From NCBI RefSeq assembly GCF_004353915.1, contig NZ_SMRP01000005.1, positions 252,166-316,165 on the forward strand: a stretch of 64,000 nucleotides of DNA, written 5' to 3'. Source of the stretch: Paraburkholderia silviterrae. Its GTDB lineage: Bacteria; Pseudomonadota; Gammaproteobacteria; Burkholderiales; Burkholderiaceae. This document shows, piece by piece, positions 18,010-29,177 of the stretch; the stretch's first letter is position 1, and each line of letters begins with the position of its first letter. The position numbers were made by a program, and so were the translations under genes. The notes below the pieces were generated by a model. That model saw only the letters and a list, made by a program, of their open reading frames with translations. It was not told the origin of the DNA and made no database searches.

Positions 18010-18066
18010 CCATTAGCGCGTCGGCATAGACTTAAATTGCTTCGTTCTGCGAACGATCCGGCGGGA

Positions 18067-19062
18067 TCAGGACGTGCGCCGCCGATCGTCGAACACGAAC
18101 GAGAGCCCGACGCTGCCGAGGATCAGCACCGTCGCGACGATCGTGCCGAGCGTGATCGGCTCGCCGAGCGTGAGCGCTCCCAGTATGACCGCGACTACCG
18201 GGTTCACGTACATGCAGCTGCTCGCCACGATCGGGCTCGTGTGGCGAATCAGATAGCCATAGGCGACATACGCGGCCATCGTGCCGATCAGCATCAAATA
18301 GACGAACGCAACAAACGGCAGGAAATGCAGCGTGCCCATGCGCTCGCCTGTGATCCATGCGACCAGCGTCGAGATCGCGCCGCCGAGGCCGATCTGCAGC
18401 GCCGTTGCGATGAAGAGATCGGCGGGCAGTTCGAGCCGCCCCGCGAGATGCGCGCCGATTGCCCAGAAGAGCGCGCCGCCGAGAATCGCGAGGCTGCCGC
18501 CTGCGGTCCCGCTCGCTCCCCCGCCGTGGCTGAGAATCGCGATGCCGACGAGCCCGAGCGCCACCGCTGCCCATTCACCCTTCGCGACGCGCCGCCCGGC
18601 CGCAGCGGCGATGAGCGTGGCGAACAGCGGCACGGTCGCGACCATCACCGCCGCCGTGCCTGTGCCCACCGTGCGCATGCCGTAGGCCAGCATGCCGCTC
18701 GACAGGCCCACCAGCATCGTGCCAACCACGCCCGCGTTACGCACTTGCGCGAGCGTCGGCATGACGGGACGCCGGCGCATGGCAAACATGAAGAGCCCGA
18801 TGCCCGCGAGCAGATTACGCAGGCCCGAGAGCAGCAGCGGTGGAAAAGAGCCAAGCGCGACGTGCACGCCGAGATAGGTCGAGCCCCAGACGAAGTAGAC
18901 GACCGCGAGCGACAGCGCGACGCGACCGCCGCGCGACTGCGGCAGCCGCACGCTGCGCGCGAGGCGCCAGCATTGTGTGCCGGCCTGGGTCAGCGTCTGC
19001 AACAGGCCTTGTACAAGCGGGCCGGCGCTCCAGCGGGAAGGCAAACGGGGTGGCATCGTCAT
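18067..19062 (-). CDS. EamA/DMT-family permease (YedA-like)
   Basis: A 331-residue inner-membrane protein with ten hydrophobic helices arranged as two EamA repeats. The first begins ALSLAVVYFVWGSTYLGVHVAL and the second around GSLAILGGALFWAIGAHLAGRL; the family end motif VNPVVAVILGALTLGEPIT is present. YedA-like members are thought to export amino acids or related metabolites. The N-terminus is longer than usual (about 45 residues before TM1), so internal starts are possible; ATG 19062 was chosen over more distant upstream codons in low-complexity sequence. Confidence 0.8.
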   Translation of the reverse strand: MTMPPRLPSRWSAGPLVQGLLQTLTQAGTQCWRLARSVRLPQSRGGRVALSLAVVYFVWGSTYLGVHVALGSFPPLLLSGLRNLLAGIGLFMFAMRRRPVMPTLAQVRNAGVVGTMLVGLSSGMLAYGMRTVGTGTAAVMVATVPLFATLIAAAAGRRVAKGEWAAVALGLVGIAILSHGGGASGTAGGSLAILGGALFWAIGAHLAGRLELPADLFIATALQIGLGGAISTLVAWITGERMGTLHFLPFVAFVYLMLIGTMAAYVAYGYLIRHTSPIVASSCMYVNPVVAVILGALTLGEPITLGTIVATVLILGSVGLSFVFDDRRRTS

Positions 19063-19714
19063 TGCACCGCGGAGAGACTGAGGGCGAACCGCGGACATCC
19101 CGCCGGACGTGAGACGGGACGAATGAAGCGCAACGGCATGATGGAAGCGACGAAAAAAGAAAGTGCGAGGTGTGCCCAGAATTGGGGGCACGAAGGACAC
19201 GAAACGCCCGAGCTGGGCGCCACGCATTATGCAACAAGGCATCTCGTTGCGGACGCAGCGAGCGCGCTTTATGCGCAGGCGCGCGGCTTGCGCGCAACGA
19301 AGCGCAGCGCTGACACGGCTACCGCGCAGCAATGCGCGGCAAGACGCCGCAATCGCTCGCGTCGCCCACGCGGGGCACCCGCGCGCCTCGCCCACCATTT
19401 TCGAGACCGTGTTAGCATGTTACCTGCTTTCAAAAATCTTTCAAATTCTGTCGTCCGTATGCATCTGCCGCTCACGCACCTTGCCGTGCATCTCGCCGCT
19501 TCCTTGCCGCCGCGCTCCCAGCGCGGCGCGTTGGCGTGCGCGAGAGCGTATCCGCAGGCGCGCACCGCCGCCCGACGACACGTCCCCGGCTCCCCGGCCC
19601 CGCTCGCCGCCGCCCGGCGTCCACACTGAACCCCCCTCCACCTCCCGGAGCCGTTCGGTCGGGCTCCGGGCCGATCCCCCACTTTTTCTATCCCGGATCG
19701 TAAGGAGAACCACC
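19063..19714. other. Long intergenic region with a hairpin in the rnk leader
   Basis: About 650 bases between the divergent DMT and rnk genes. The only structure I can name is a 9-bp perfect stem CCCGGAGCC (19644-19652) with GGCTCCGGG (19662-19670), about 45 bases before the rnk ATG. It has no T-run directly after, so it may be a leader structure and not a terminator. Confidence 0.5.
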
Positions 19715-20122
19715 ATGTCAAAGAAAATCCGCTACCTGACCGAGCTCGATCTCGCCCGCCTCGAGAAATGCGCCGCCGAGCCTGGCGCCGCACCCGCACG
19801 CCAGCTCATGCTTGACGAGCTGCTCGAACGCGCCGAGATCGTCGACTCGCACAAAGTCGCGTCCAACGTCGTCACCATGAACTCGCAGGTCACGCTCGTG
19901 AACGAAAGCACGGGCGAGAACGTCACGTTCACCGTGGTCTACCCCGTGAGCGCCAACCTCGACGCCGGGCGCCTGAACGTCTTTTCGCCCGCGGGCCTCG
20001 CGCTGCTGGGCGCGAAGCGCGGCGAGTCCGTGCGCTTCACGCCGCCGAGCGGCGCCGTGGAGACGTTCAAGATCGACCGCATTCTGTTTCAGCCCGAAGC
20101 CGCGGACGATTTCACGCTGTAA
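19715..20122 (+). CDS. rnk: Nucleoside diphosphate kinase regulator Rnk
   Basis: A 135-residue member of the Rnk/GreA-GreB C-terminal family, known to bind RNA polymerase and affect Ndk levels in E. coli and alginate synthesis in Pseudomonas. The N-terminal helical part (LTELDLARLEKCA) is short and the C-terminal FKBP-like fold has VTLVNESTGENVTFTVVYP and LNVFSPAGLALLGAKRGESV, typical of the family. ATG 19715 follows AAGGAG at 8 bases; the frame extends far upstream but without ribosome sites. Confidence 0.92.
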   Translation: MSKKIRYLTELDLARLEKCAAEPGAAPARQLMLDELLERAEIVDSHKVASNVVTMNSQVTLVNESTGENVTFTVVYPVSANLDAGRLNVFSPAGLALLGAKRGESVRFTPPSGAVETFKIDRILFQPEAADDFTL

Positions 20123-20170
20123 GCGTCGGGCGCCTCCGCCTCGCCTGGCACAATTCGCACGCCAGAGCAC

Positions 20171-20200
20171 TTGCCAGATCGTCGCAGCACGGTGTATCGT
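20171..20200 (+). promoter_or_regulatory. Promoter of the thiC riboswitch transcript
   Basis: TTGCCA (20171-20176) and TATCGT (20195-20200) are 18 bp apart, placing the start at about 20207, five bases before the riboswitch. Confidence 0.5.
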
Positions 20201-20211
20201 TTGGCCTGCTT

Positions 20212-22378
<2,167 letters not shown>

Positions 22379-22652
22379 GGCACGCAAGACGGTTCGCTGC
22401 GCCGCACGATGAGACGCGAGGCACGCTTCGCGTGCGTGCGGCGCGGCAAACCGGGCGCCGCTAGTGGCTGCGTGCCGGCGGCTAGGCGCCCCGAGCTCCC
22501 CGCCCGGACCGAAACAATTTCTAACGACTCCGACATCTCGTTGACAAGCGCATACACCCGGATACGGGACGCGCCATTACGATGAACGTATTGGAGGTGC
22601 GCATCGGGCCAAAAAGCCCGAAGCCCCTCATCCGATACACGAGGAGTCGACA

Positions 22653-22874
22653 ATGAAAACCCTTGCACGCGCACGCACCCTTCTCACTGTGACCACACTC
22701 GTTGCCGTGATTGCCAGCCTCTCAGCTTGCGACAACATGTCGAGGCGCGACCGTGACACCGCAATCGGCGCTGGTGTCGGCGGCGTTGCGGGCGCAGCGA
22801 TCGGCGGCAGTGCGCTCTCCACGGTCGGCGGGGCCGCGGTAGGCGGCATCATCGGCAATCAGGTTGGCAAGTAA
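22653..22874 (+). CDS. Glycine-zipper 2TM lipoprotein (OsmB-like)
   Basis: A 73-residue outer-membrane-type lipoprotein. The signal ends in SLSAC (C26), and the mature part is a glycine-zipper hairpin (IGAGVGGVAGAAIGGSAL then VGGAAVGGIIGNQVGK), as in OsmB and Slp-type proteins that respond to osmotic or envelope stress. GGAG lies 10 bases before ATG. A TTGACA box occurs at 22541-22546, without a good -10 at the usual distance. Confidence 0.85.
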   Translation: MKTLARARTLLTVTTLVAVIASLSACDNMSRRDRDTAIGAGVGGVAGAAIGGSALSTVGGAAVGGIIGNQVGK

Positions 22875-23196
22875 GGGCGTCCCCCGCCTCACCTGACGCA
22901 GCGAAAAACAACGACACGACAACAGGCAAATCGGCTTCAAACGCCGGCTTCAGAGAGGATACGCGGCGCATGTCTCGCAAGAGCATGCGCCGCGTTTGCA
23001 TTGGAATTGGCATCGGCATTGGCGGCGTACTCCGCACGCATACGAGTGCGCGCAGCACCGCAATACCGCGAAATATCCGGTTATGCGAGCGCAACACAAA
23101 ATGGCGGCAAGGAGCGTAAGCTCGATCGGTCAGGTTCCGGCTACACGACACACGAGCCCGCGTGATCGTCAGCTTTGCGTGGGACAGGAGTCCGCC
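22875..23196. other. Non-coding stretch between two lipoprotein genes
   Basis: About 320 bases. A short run of imperfect GGCATT/GGAATT hexamers lies near 22998-23028; otherwise I see nothing in it. Confidence 0.4.
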
Positions 23197-23673
23197 ATGA
23201 ATCGCCCATCAGCAGCACTCGCCTCGCCTTGCAGATCCAGCGCCCCCGCATATAAAACGCTGTCGATCCGGCCTTGGGCCCGCGGCGCACTCAAACGGGT
23301 CTCGACGCTTGGCGCAACGGCTGCACTGCTCGTGCTTTCTGGCTGCTACTACTATTACCCGTACGGCTATGCGCCGTACTACTACGGCTCGGTCCCCGCC
23401 GCGGGCACGCAGCAGGAAAGCGCGGTCATGCAAACCAATCCGCAGGCGAGCGAGCCACCCAACCCTGCCCCCGCCGCCATCCCCGACGCGCAATACCCCG
23501 GGCCGCTCTACCCCTCGCCGCCCGTCGCCATCGCGGTGCCCGCCTGGCCGGTCTATCCGGCCTGGCCGGCTTACCCCGCCTATTACCCCTACCCTGCGTG
23601 GGGATGGGGTGCACCGGCCATCTCGTTCGGCTTCGGCTACTGGGGTGGCGGTGGCAGGCACTGGCATCACTAG
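23197..23673 (+). CDS. Tyr/Pro/Trp-rich lipoprotein, function unknown
   Basis: A 158-residue product with an unusually long signal (about 49 residues) ending in LVLSGC, with C50 as lipidation site. The mature protein is strikingly biased: a YYYYPYGYAPYYYG block straight after the Cys, an Ala/Pro linker, then a second aromatic-proline block (PVYPAWPAYPAYYPYPAWG) and a Gly/His tail. GACAGGAG lies 7 bases before the ATG. Proteins of this composition occur in Burkholderia cell envelopes; no domain is recognisable. The bias could support surface adhesion or protein contacts, but that is speculation. Confidence 0.75.
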   Translation: MNRPSAALASPCRSSAPAYKTLSIRPWARGALKRVSTLGATAALLVLSGCYYYYPYGYAPYYYGSVPAAGTQQESAVMQTNPQASEPPNPAPAAIPDAQYPGPLYPSPPVAIAVPAWPVYPAWPAYPAYYPYPAWGWGAPAISFGFGYWGGGGRHWHH

Positions 23674-23959
23674 GGACCATTCGCGCCAATAACCGGCGTT
23701 GACCGGCATCGAAGCGAACGAGCATTGGGCCACCCCTTTGCCGCACGACCGTACTTTCCCTCCTTGACGGTCCCGAACCATTTTCTATCCTGCAATTGGG
23801 CATCGGGGACTGAAGCATCGCCTTACTGAATTCGCCCTCCCTCACGACGGCGCTCCGGTTCTATCGCGGGCGCCGCGCGCACCGTCGACGCCACGCCCGG
23901 CACACCCTTGCGCACGCACGCATCGATGCGCCGATACGAATCAGCACAAAGGAGACGTC

Positions 23960-25561
23960 ATGTTCCATCAGCTGTTGACTCCCATCGGCAACTCGCTATT
24001 CCTGTCGTTCATCGTGGCGGTGCTGCCGATCGTCGTGGTGCTCGTCCTGCTCGGCTGGGCGCGCCGGCCCGCGTGGCAGGCTTCGCTCGCGGGGCTGGTC
24101 GTCGGTCTCGCCGTGGCCATCGCGGGCTGGCAATTTCCGGTCAATCTCGCCGTCAGTGCGGTCCTGAACGGCGTGGTCTTCGCGCTATGGCCCGTCATGT
24201 GGATCGTCGTCACGGCCATCCTGCTCTATAACATCGCGCTGCGCTCGGGCCGCTTCGCCGCCTTTCGCATGTGGCTGCTCGACAATCTGCCCAACGACCG
24301 GCGCATCGTGCTCGTGGTGGTGGGCTTCTCGTTCGGCGCGCTCTTCGAAGGCATCTCGGGCTTCGGCACGCCCGTCGCGATCACGAGCTCGCTGTTGATC
24401 ATGCTCGGCTTCCCAACGCTCGAAGCGCTCACCTTCACGCTGATCTTCAACACGGCGCCGGTGGCGTTCGGCGCACTCGGCGTGCCAATCACCGTGCTCG
24501 GCGCGGTCACCCACCTGCCCGCCGATGCGCTCGGCCAAATGGTCGGCCGCCAGCTGCCGTTCTTCGCGCTGGCGCTGCCCTTCTACGTGATCGCCATCTA
24601 CGCGGGCGTGGGCGGCATGCTGCGCATCTGGCCGGTGCTGCTGGTCTCGGGCGGCAGCTTCGCGATCACGCAGTTCGTCACGGCGAACTTCATCAACTAC
24701 AGCCTCACCGACGTGCTCTCGTCGCTCGTCTCACTGATCCTCACGATCCTGTTCCTGCGCGTCTGGAAGCCCGCGCCCGACCCGCGCTTCGAGATCAAGG
24801 TCGACCGCGCTAAGGAAGTGCGCGGCGACGTGCCGGGCGCGCAGGGCTGGTATCCGTGGATTATCGTGGCCGTGGTCGTGATTCTCTGGACCATCGCCAA
24901 AGTGTTCGCGATCGGCGACGTGAAGGTGCCCTGGCCGGGCCTCGACAAAGCCGTCTATATCACGCTGTACAAGACGCAGTATGGCGCGATCTGGGACTTC
25001 CAGCCGCTCGGCACGGGCACCGCGATCCTGCTCGCGGCAATCATCACGGCGCTGGTCGTGCGCCTGAAGCCCGCCGATTTCGGCGGCGCGATCGTCGACA
25101 CGTGGGTGCAAACGCGCATCGCCATTCTGACCGTCGCGACCATCGTCGGGCTCGCGTTCCTGATGAACTACTCCGGCCTGACCTATACGCTCGGTCTCGG
25201 CGTCGCCTCGGTGGGCTCGCTCTTTCCGCTTGTCTCGGCGTTCCTCGGCTGGGTTGCCGTGTTCCTCTCGGGCAGCGACACCTCAGGCAATGCGCTGTTC
25301 GGCAACCTCCAGGTCGTGGCCGCGCACCAGCTCAACCTCGACCCCGTGCTCATGGCGGCAACCAATTCATCGGGCGGCGTCATGGGCAAGATGATCTCGC
25401 CGCAGAACATCTCGACGGGCGTGGCCACCACCGACCTCAAGGGCAAGGAAGGCCACGTCTTCGCGAAGACCTTCAAGCACTCGATCCTGCTCACGGTGGT
25501 GCTCGGCATTCTCGTGTGGCTGCAGCAAAACGTGCTCACGTGGATGATTCCGCCGCATTGA
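23960..25561 (+). CDS. lldP: L-lactate permease family transporter
   Basis: A 533-residue inner-membrane lactate:H+ symporter of the LctP family. Multiple hydrophobic helices are visible, with the family signatures GALFEGISGFGTPVAITSSLL, APVAFGALGVPITVL and FLSGSDTSGNALFGNLQ, and the C-terminal SSGGVMGKMISPQNI. AAAGGAGA lies 8 bases before the ATG. No lactate dehydrogenase gene adjoins it, so it appears to be a single-gene unit ended by the terminator at 25588. Glycolate could also be a substrate, as for E. coli GlcA. Confidence 0.93.
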   Translation: MFHQLLTPIGNSLFLSFIVAVLPIVVVLVLLGWARRPAWQASLAGLVVGLAVAIAGWQFPVNLAVSAVLNGVVFALWPVMWIVVTAILLYNIALRSGRFAAFRMWLLDNLPNDRRIVLVVVGFSFGALFEGISGFGTPVAITSSLLIMLGFPTLEALTFTLIFNTAPVAFGALGVPITVLGAVTHLPADALGQMVGRQLPFFALALPFYVIAIYAGVGGMLRIWPVLLVSGGSFAITQFVTANFINYSLTDVLSSLVSLILTILFLRVWKPAPDPRFEIKVDRAKEVRGDVPGAQGWYPWIIVAVVVILWTIAKVFAIGDVKVPWPGLDKAVYITLYKTQYGAIWDFQPLGTGTAILLAAIITALVVRLKPADFGGAIVDTWVQTRIAILTVATIVGLAFLMNYSGLTYTLGLGVASVGSLFPLVSAFLGWVAVFLSGSDTSGNALFGNLQVVAAHQLNLDPVLMAATNSSGGVMGKMISPQNISTGVATTDLKGKEGHVFAKTFKHSILLTVVLGILVWLQQNVLTWMIPPH

Positions 25562-25587
25562 ACGCGCCGGGCGGCACGTCGGGGCGT

Positions 25588-25630
25588 AAAAAAACCGCCT
25601 GCGAATACCTCGATTCGCAGGCGGTTTTTT
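25588..25630. terminator. Bidirectional terminator between lldP and bamC
   Basis: A 17-bp stem (AAAAACCGCCTGCGAAT with its complement) around a six-base loop, with A and T runs on both sides. It serves both converging genes. Confidence 0.92.
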
Positions 25631-25681
25631 TGTCGATTGCTTGCGGCGGCCGGCGTGCCGCACGCTGCAATACGAGGGGGC

Positions 25682-26929
25682 TTACTGCAGCTCTCCGACC
25701 ACGAGACCCATGATCTCGCGAGCCGGCCGCGACGCGTCGACCTGACCGTTGTCGTCGACGACCGCCACGCGGGTCTGGTTATCGGTCACGGCGCGCACGT
25801 TGAGCTTGTACTGCTTGGCGATCTTTTCCTTGCGGCCATGGAAGATCTGGTTCCAGAAGCCCTGTTCCGCCGCGCTCATGTCCTGCGGGTCGACGTAGCG
25901 CACGTAGTAGATGCCCTTCGCGCGGTCGCGGTCGTCCACGGTGAAGTTCGCGCGGTCGAGCGCGACACCCACACGCAGCCATGCGCGATCGTACGGCTCG
26001 GCGAGCGTGAGCTCAGTCGACGTGTACTGGCCGCCAGCCGGGCTGTTCGCCGAGGACGAGGTGGCCGGCGTGCTCTGGCCTGCCGCGGCGGCGTTCTGCG
26101 CCGCGATGGCGGCTGCAGCCGCATCGGGACCCTTGGACGCCGCGTCCTTTGCATTGGCCTTCGGATTTGCCTTCGCGTCGGCCTCGGCGGCGATCTGCGC
26201 GTCGGGCACGCCCGGCTTGGCGTTCGCGAGCGTCATCATGAGCCGCTTGAGGTACTCGGTTTCGAGCGCCGGATCGTTGGGCTTCGGCACCCACTTGCTG
26301 GTGTCGTTGTTGGTGCCGCTCAGCTGCTCGCTCAGACCCTTCTGGCTGATGAAGATGTACGTGCCGCCCGTGGGCGACGTGTCGAGACGCGTGCGGTACT
26401 TGTTGCGCTCCGCAGTGACGTACGAGTTGCCCGTGGCCCACGACAGCGTGTTGCGGATGAGGCCGTCGCTGATCTTCGGATGGGTCTCGTTCCAGTCGGT
26501 TTCCATCACGCCCTTGTCGCGCTGGTCGACCACCAGCAGGAAGCCCTGCTCCTGCCAGAAGCGGCGCACCTGCGGCCAGACCTGGTCGGGCGTGCGATTG
26601 TCGATGACAAGCCAGCTTTCCGTGCCGTCACGCTGAATGTGCATGCCGGGCACTTGCGGGAGCACCTGGGTCTGGTCGGACGGCGGCGCTGCGGCCTGGG
26701 TCTGCTTGAGCGAGGACAGCGACGTCTCTCCGCCTTGCGGGGCCATCGAGCGCTGGTCGGAGGCTTCGTCGAGCATGTTCGGCGGAACGGCCAGCGAAGC
26801 CTGTTTCGCCTTTCCATCACTGCGGTAATCGATCTTGCCGGGCGTCGGCGAGCTGCAGCCGGCGACCAGCCCGCCCGCCATCAGGAGCGCGAGGGCGCGA
26901 GCGGCAAGACGTTGGTGAAAATCACTCAT
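25682..26929 (-). CDS. bamC: Outer membrane protein assembly factor BamC
   Basis: BamC is a lipoprotein of the BAM complex that inserts beta-barrels in the outer membrane. The 415-residue product has a lipoprotein signal ending LVAGC (C25), the unstructured N-terminal lasso region with GKIDYRSDGKAKQASLAVPPNM that binds BamD, and two helix-grip domains (about 110-230 and 300-410) joined by an Ala/Pro-rich linker. In many beta-proteobacteria it follows dapA; here no dapA precedes it within the window, the upstream neighbour being the divergent DUF2844 gene. Confidence 0.9.
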   Translation of the reverse strand: MSDFHQRLAARALALLMAGGLVAGCSSPTPGKIDYRSDGKAKQASLAVPPNMLDEASDQRSMAPQGGETSLSSLKQTQAAAPPSDQTQVLPQVPGMHIQRDGTESWLVIDNRTPDQVWPQVRRFWQEQGFLLVVDQRDKGVMETDWNETHPKISDGLIRNTLSWATGNSYVTAERNKYRTRLDTSPTGGTYIFISQKGLSEQLSGTNNDTSKWVPKPNDPALETEYLKRLMMTLANAKPGVPDAQIAAEADAKANPKANAKDAASKGPDAAAAAIAAQNAAAAGQSTPATSSSANSPAGGQYTSTELTLAEPYDRAWLRVGVALDRANFTVDDRDRAKGIYYVRYVDPQDMSAAEQGFWNQIFHGRKEKIAKQYKLNVRAVTDNQTRVAVVDDNGQVDASRPAREIMGLVVGELQ

Positions 26930-27335
26930 GTTCGGGTAATCCCTTCGGCTAGGCCACGGGCTAGTTTCCGTGGATCAACCAGCCATTTTACCGGCGAGAG
27001 GCCGTGCTGTGCAAAAACCGGAGCTCGGCGGCACTGCCGGGCGCAAGCCGGACGTGCAAACCGGGCTGCCAGGCGGCGAGCAGCGGGCCGTCCAGCCGAT
27101 TTTGCCACCAGATTGACGCCCGCAACGTAACGTTCGTCAACATTTGGAAAAACACTCTCCGAGTCTGAAAAATAGACAAATCCCTTTTTTGATCAATGTC
27201 TTACGAGAAAACGCGCCTGGCGATCAAATTTGCGTGAATCGGCATTTATGTCGTTCTGATCTTGCGCGCGTGACCCGGTGCTAATTTCCCTCCAAAAAAA
27301 GAGATAAGTCCGAAGAACGCCATACGGAGAGATTC
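26930..27335. other. Divergent intergenic region bamC / DUF2844
   Basis: About 400 bases, with a noticeably AT-richer part at 27120-27310 that probably holds promoters for both directions. I could not pick a clear -35/-10 pair for either gene. Confidence 0.45.
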
Positions 27336-27821
27336 ATGAAAATTTGGAGACGCCTGCAGGCGAGCCGCGTTGCGGCCAACGCATGCCTTCTCTCGTGCCT
27401 TGCGGCTAGCGCCGCACCGGCTCACGCAGCGCTCGGCGACACGGTTTCGTCCGGGCTCCCGCCAACACCCGCATCGGCCACCCAGACGCTCGCGGGCGGG
27501 GCGGCACGCGTGACAAGCTACGTCGACGCGGGCGGGACGCGCTTTAGCGAGTACATCGCCGCCAGCAGCGGCGAAATCTTCGCCTACGTGTGGCAAGGGC
27601 CCACCCCGCCGGATCTCGATGCGCTGCTCGGCCGCTACGCCGCCGCGTGGCGCAGCGGCGCTGCCGCGCTGCATGCGAGCGGACGCGACGGCCTGCACGC
27701 CGCGCGCGTCGATACACCCACTGTCGTCGTCGAGTCGGGGGGGCACATGCGCAGCTACATCGGGCGCGCGTGGCTACCCGCGGCGCTGCCTGCGGGCGTC
27801 AGCGAGGGAGATCTGCGATGA
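27336..27821 (+). CDS. DUF2844 exported protein
   Basis: A 161-residue protein with a signal peptide cleaved after AHA (about residue 31). The mature part (YVDAGGTRFSEYIAASSGEIFAYVWQGPTPPDL) matches the DUF2844 pattern as I remember it. It overlaps the following DUF3443 gene by four bases (ATGA), so the two are translated together and likely act together in the periplasm or envelope. CGGAGAG lies 8 bases upstream of ATG. The function is unknown; its small size and coupling would fit an inhibitor, chaperone or propeptide for the partner. Confidence 0.82.
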   Translation: MKIWRRLQASRVAANACLLSCLAASAAPAHAALGDTVSSGLPPTPASATQTLAGGAARVTSYVDAGGTRFSEYIAASSGEIFAYVWQGPTPPDLDALLGRYAAAWRSGAAALHASGRDGLHAARVDTPTVVVESGGHMRSYIGRAWLPAALPAGVSEGDLR

Positions 27822-29155
27822 GCGCGCCCGCGCAACGCGTCTTCGAACGCGCTTCGATCCGGAGCGTACAAGCGGACGTCCGCTCGTTCGTGCTCGCAGG
27901 CGTCCTCGCCGTGGTGCTTGCGGGCTGCGGCGGCGGCGGCGGCAGCAACGGCACGGCAGGCGCAACGGTCCCGGCGAGCTCGCCCGCTGCCGCAAGCGCG
28001 CCCGCGGCCTCGGCTCCGGCGAGCTCGCCGACCTCGAGCGGCCCGAGCACGTCGGGCACCGTCCCGCAATCGACGACGCCCAATGTCGTCGCGGTCAGCG
28101 TCGCCGCCACGCCCACCTTGACGCGCAACATGCTCATGGCGAGCGTGACCGTCTGCGTGCCCGGCACGAGCACCTGCGCAACCGTCAACAACGTGCAGGT
28201 CGACACCGGCTCGCAGGGCCTGCGTCTGCTCGCATCGGCCCTGCCGGCCGGATTCGCCCTGCCCTCGGTGGCCGCCGGCGCGGGCTCGTCGCCCGCGGGC
28301 GAATGCGCGGCCTTCGGCACCGGCTACACGTGGGGCGCAGTACGCAGCGCCGACGTGCGGCTCGCGGGTGAAGTGGCTCCCGCGCTGCCAATCCAGCTGA
28401 TCGCCGACCCGTCCGTGCCGACCACGCCAAGCGTCTGCCAGGGCTTCGGGCTCGCGATGATCAATACCACGGCGCTGCGCTCGAACGGCATCCTCGGTGT
28501 CGGGCCCTTTAACGCCGACTGCGGCGCGGCCTGCGTCAATCAGCCGAATAGTTCGTGGTACTACTCATGCCCTTCCGGCAACTGCACGGCGAGCGCGCAG
28601 CCGCTCGCGCAGCAGGTGAGCAATCCCGTCGCGGCGTTTGCCACCGACAATAACGGCGTCGTGCTCGATCTGCCCGCGGTGCCCGACGCGGGGCAAAGTG
28701 CCGTGAGCGGATCGCTGATATTCGGCATCGGCTCGCAGTCGAACAACGCGCTCGGCGGCGCGACGGTGCTGCGCGCGAACACGGTGACGGGCTTCGTGTC
28801 GACCACGACCTCGGACGGCTCGGTCTATCCGCTGAGCTATCTGGATAGCGGCTCGAACGGCTTTTTCTTCGCGAACGCGGCACTCACCCGCTGCGGCGCG
28901 TGGTACTGCCCGAGCGCGCCGCTGAGCATCGGCGCGACGATCAAGGGCACGGACGGTGTGAGCACACCGGCCTCGCTCCCGGTCGCCAATGCACAAACGC
29001 TGTTCGCGAGCGGCAACTGGGCGTTCGACAACCTGGCAGGCTACAACGGCAACATGTTCGGCTGGGGATTGCCGTTTTTTTTCGGGCGGCGCATCTATAC
29101 CGCCATCGAAGCCCAGGTGACGCCCGCGGGCGCGGGGCCGTATTTCGCGTTCTGA
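27818..29155 (+). CDS. DUF3443 lipoprotein with pepsin-like motifs
   Basis: A 445-residue lipoprotein (VLAGC, C37) followed by a Gly run and an Ser/Ala/Pro linker, then a domain of about 350 residues. It has two D-[TS]-G-S motifs, VDTGSQGLR (D129) and YLDSGSNGFF (D343), 214 residues apart, plus NGILGVGP (223-230) and LPFFFGRRIYTAI (418-430). These match, in order, the two catalytic loops, the GILGLG segment and the C-terminal strand of pepsin-family aspartic proteases. Nine cysteines in the mature part could form disulfides. The family is annotated as unknown; protease activity is my inference. Start codon chosen from the overlap with DUF2844. Confidence 0.8.
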   Translation: MSAPAQRVFERASIRSVQADVRSFVLAGVLAVVLAGCGGGGGSNGTAGATVPASSPAAASAPAASAPASSPTSSGPSTSGTVPQSTTPNVVAVSVAATPTLTRNMLMASVTVCVPGTSTCATVNNVQVDTGSQGLRLLASALPAGFALPSVAAGAGSSPAGECAAFGTGYTWGAVRSADVRLAGEVAPALPIQLIADPSVPTTPSVCQGFGLAMINTTALRSNGILGVGPFNADCGAACVNQPNSSWYYSCPSGNCTASAQPLAQQVSNPVAAFATDNNGVVLDLPAVPDAGQSAVSGSLIFGIGSQSNNALGGATVLRANTVTGFVSTTTSDGSVYPLSYLDSGSNGFFFANAALTRCGAWYCPSAPLSIGATIKGTDGVSTPASLPVANAQTLFASGNWAFDNLAGYNGNMFGWGLPFFFGRRIYTAIEAQVTPAGAGPYFAF

Positions 29156-29177
29156 GCCTCGGGCGAGCGGGCGCGGG

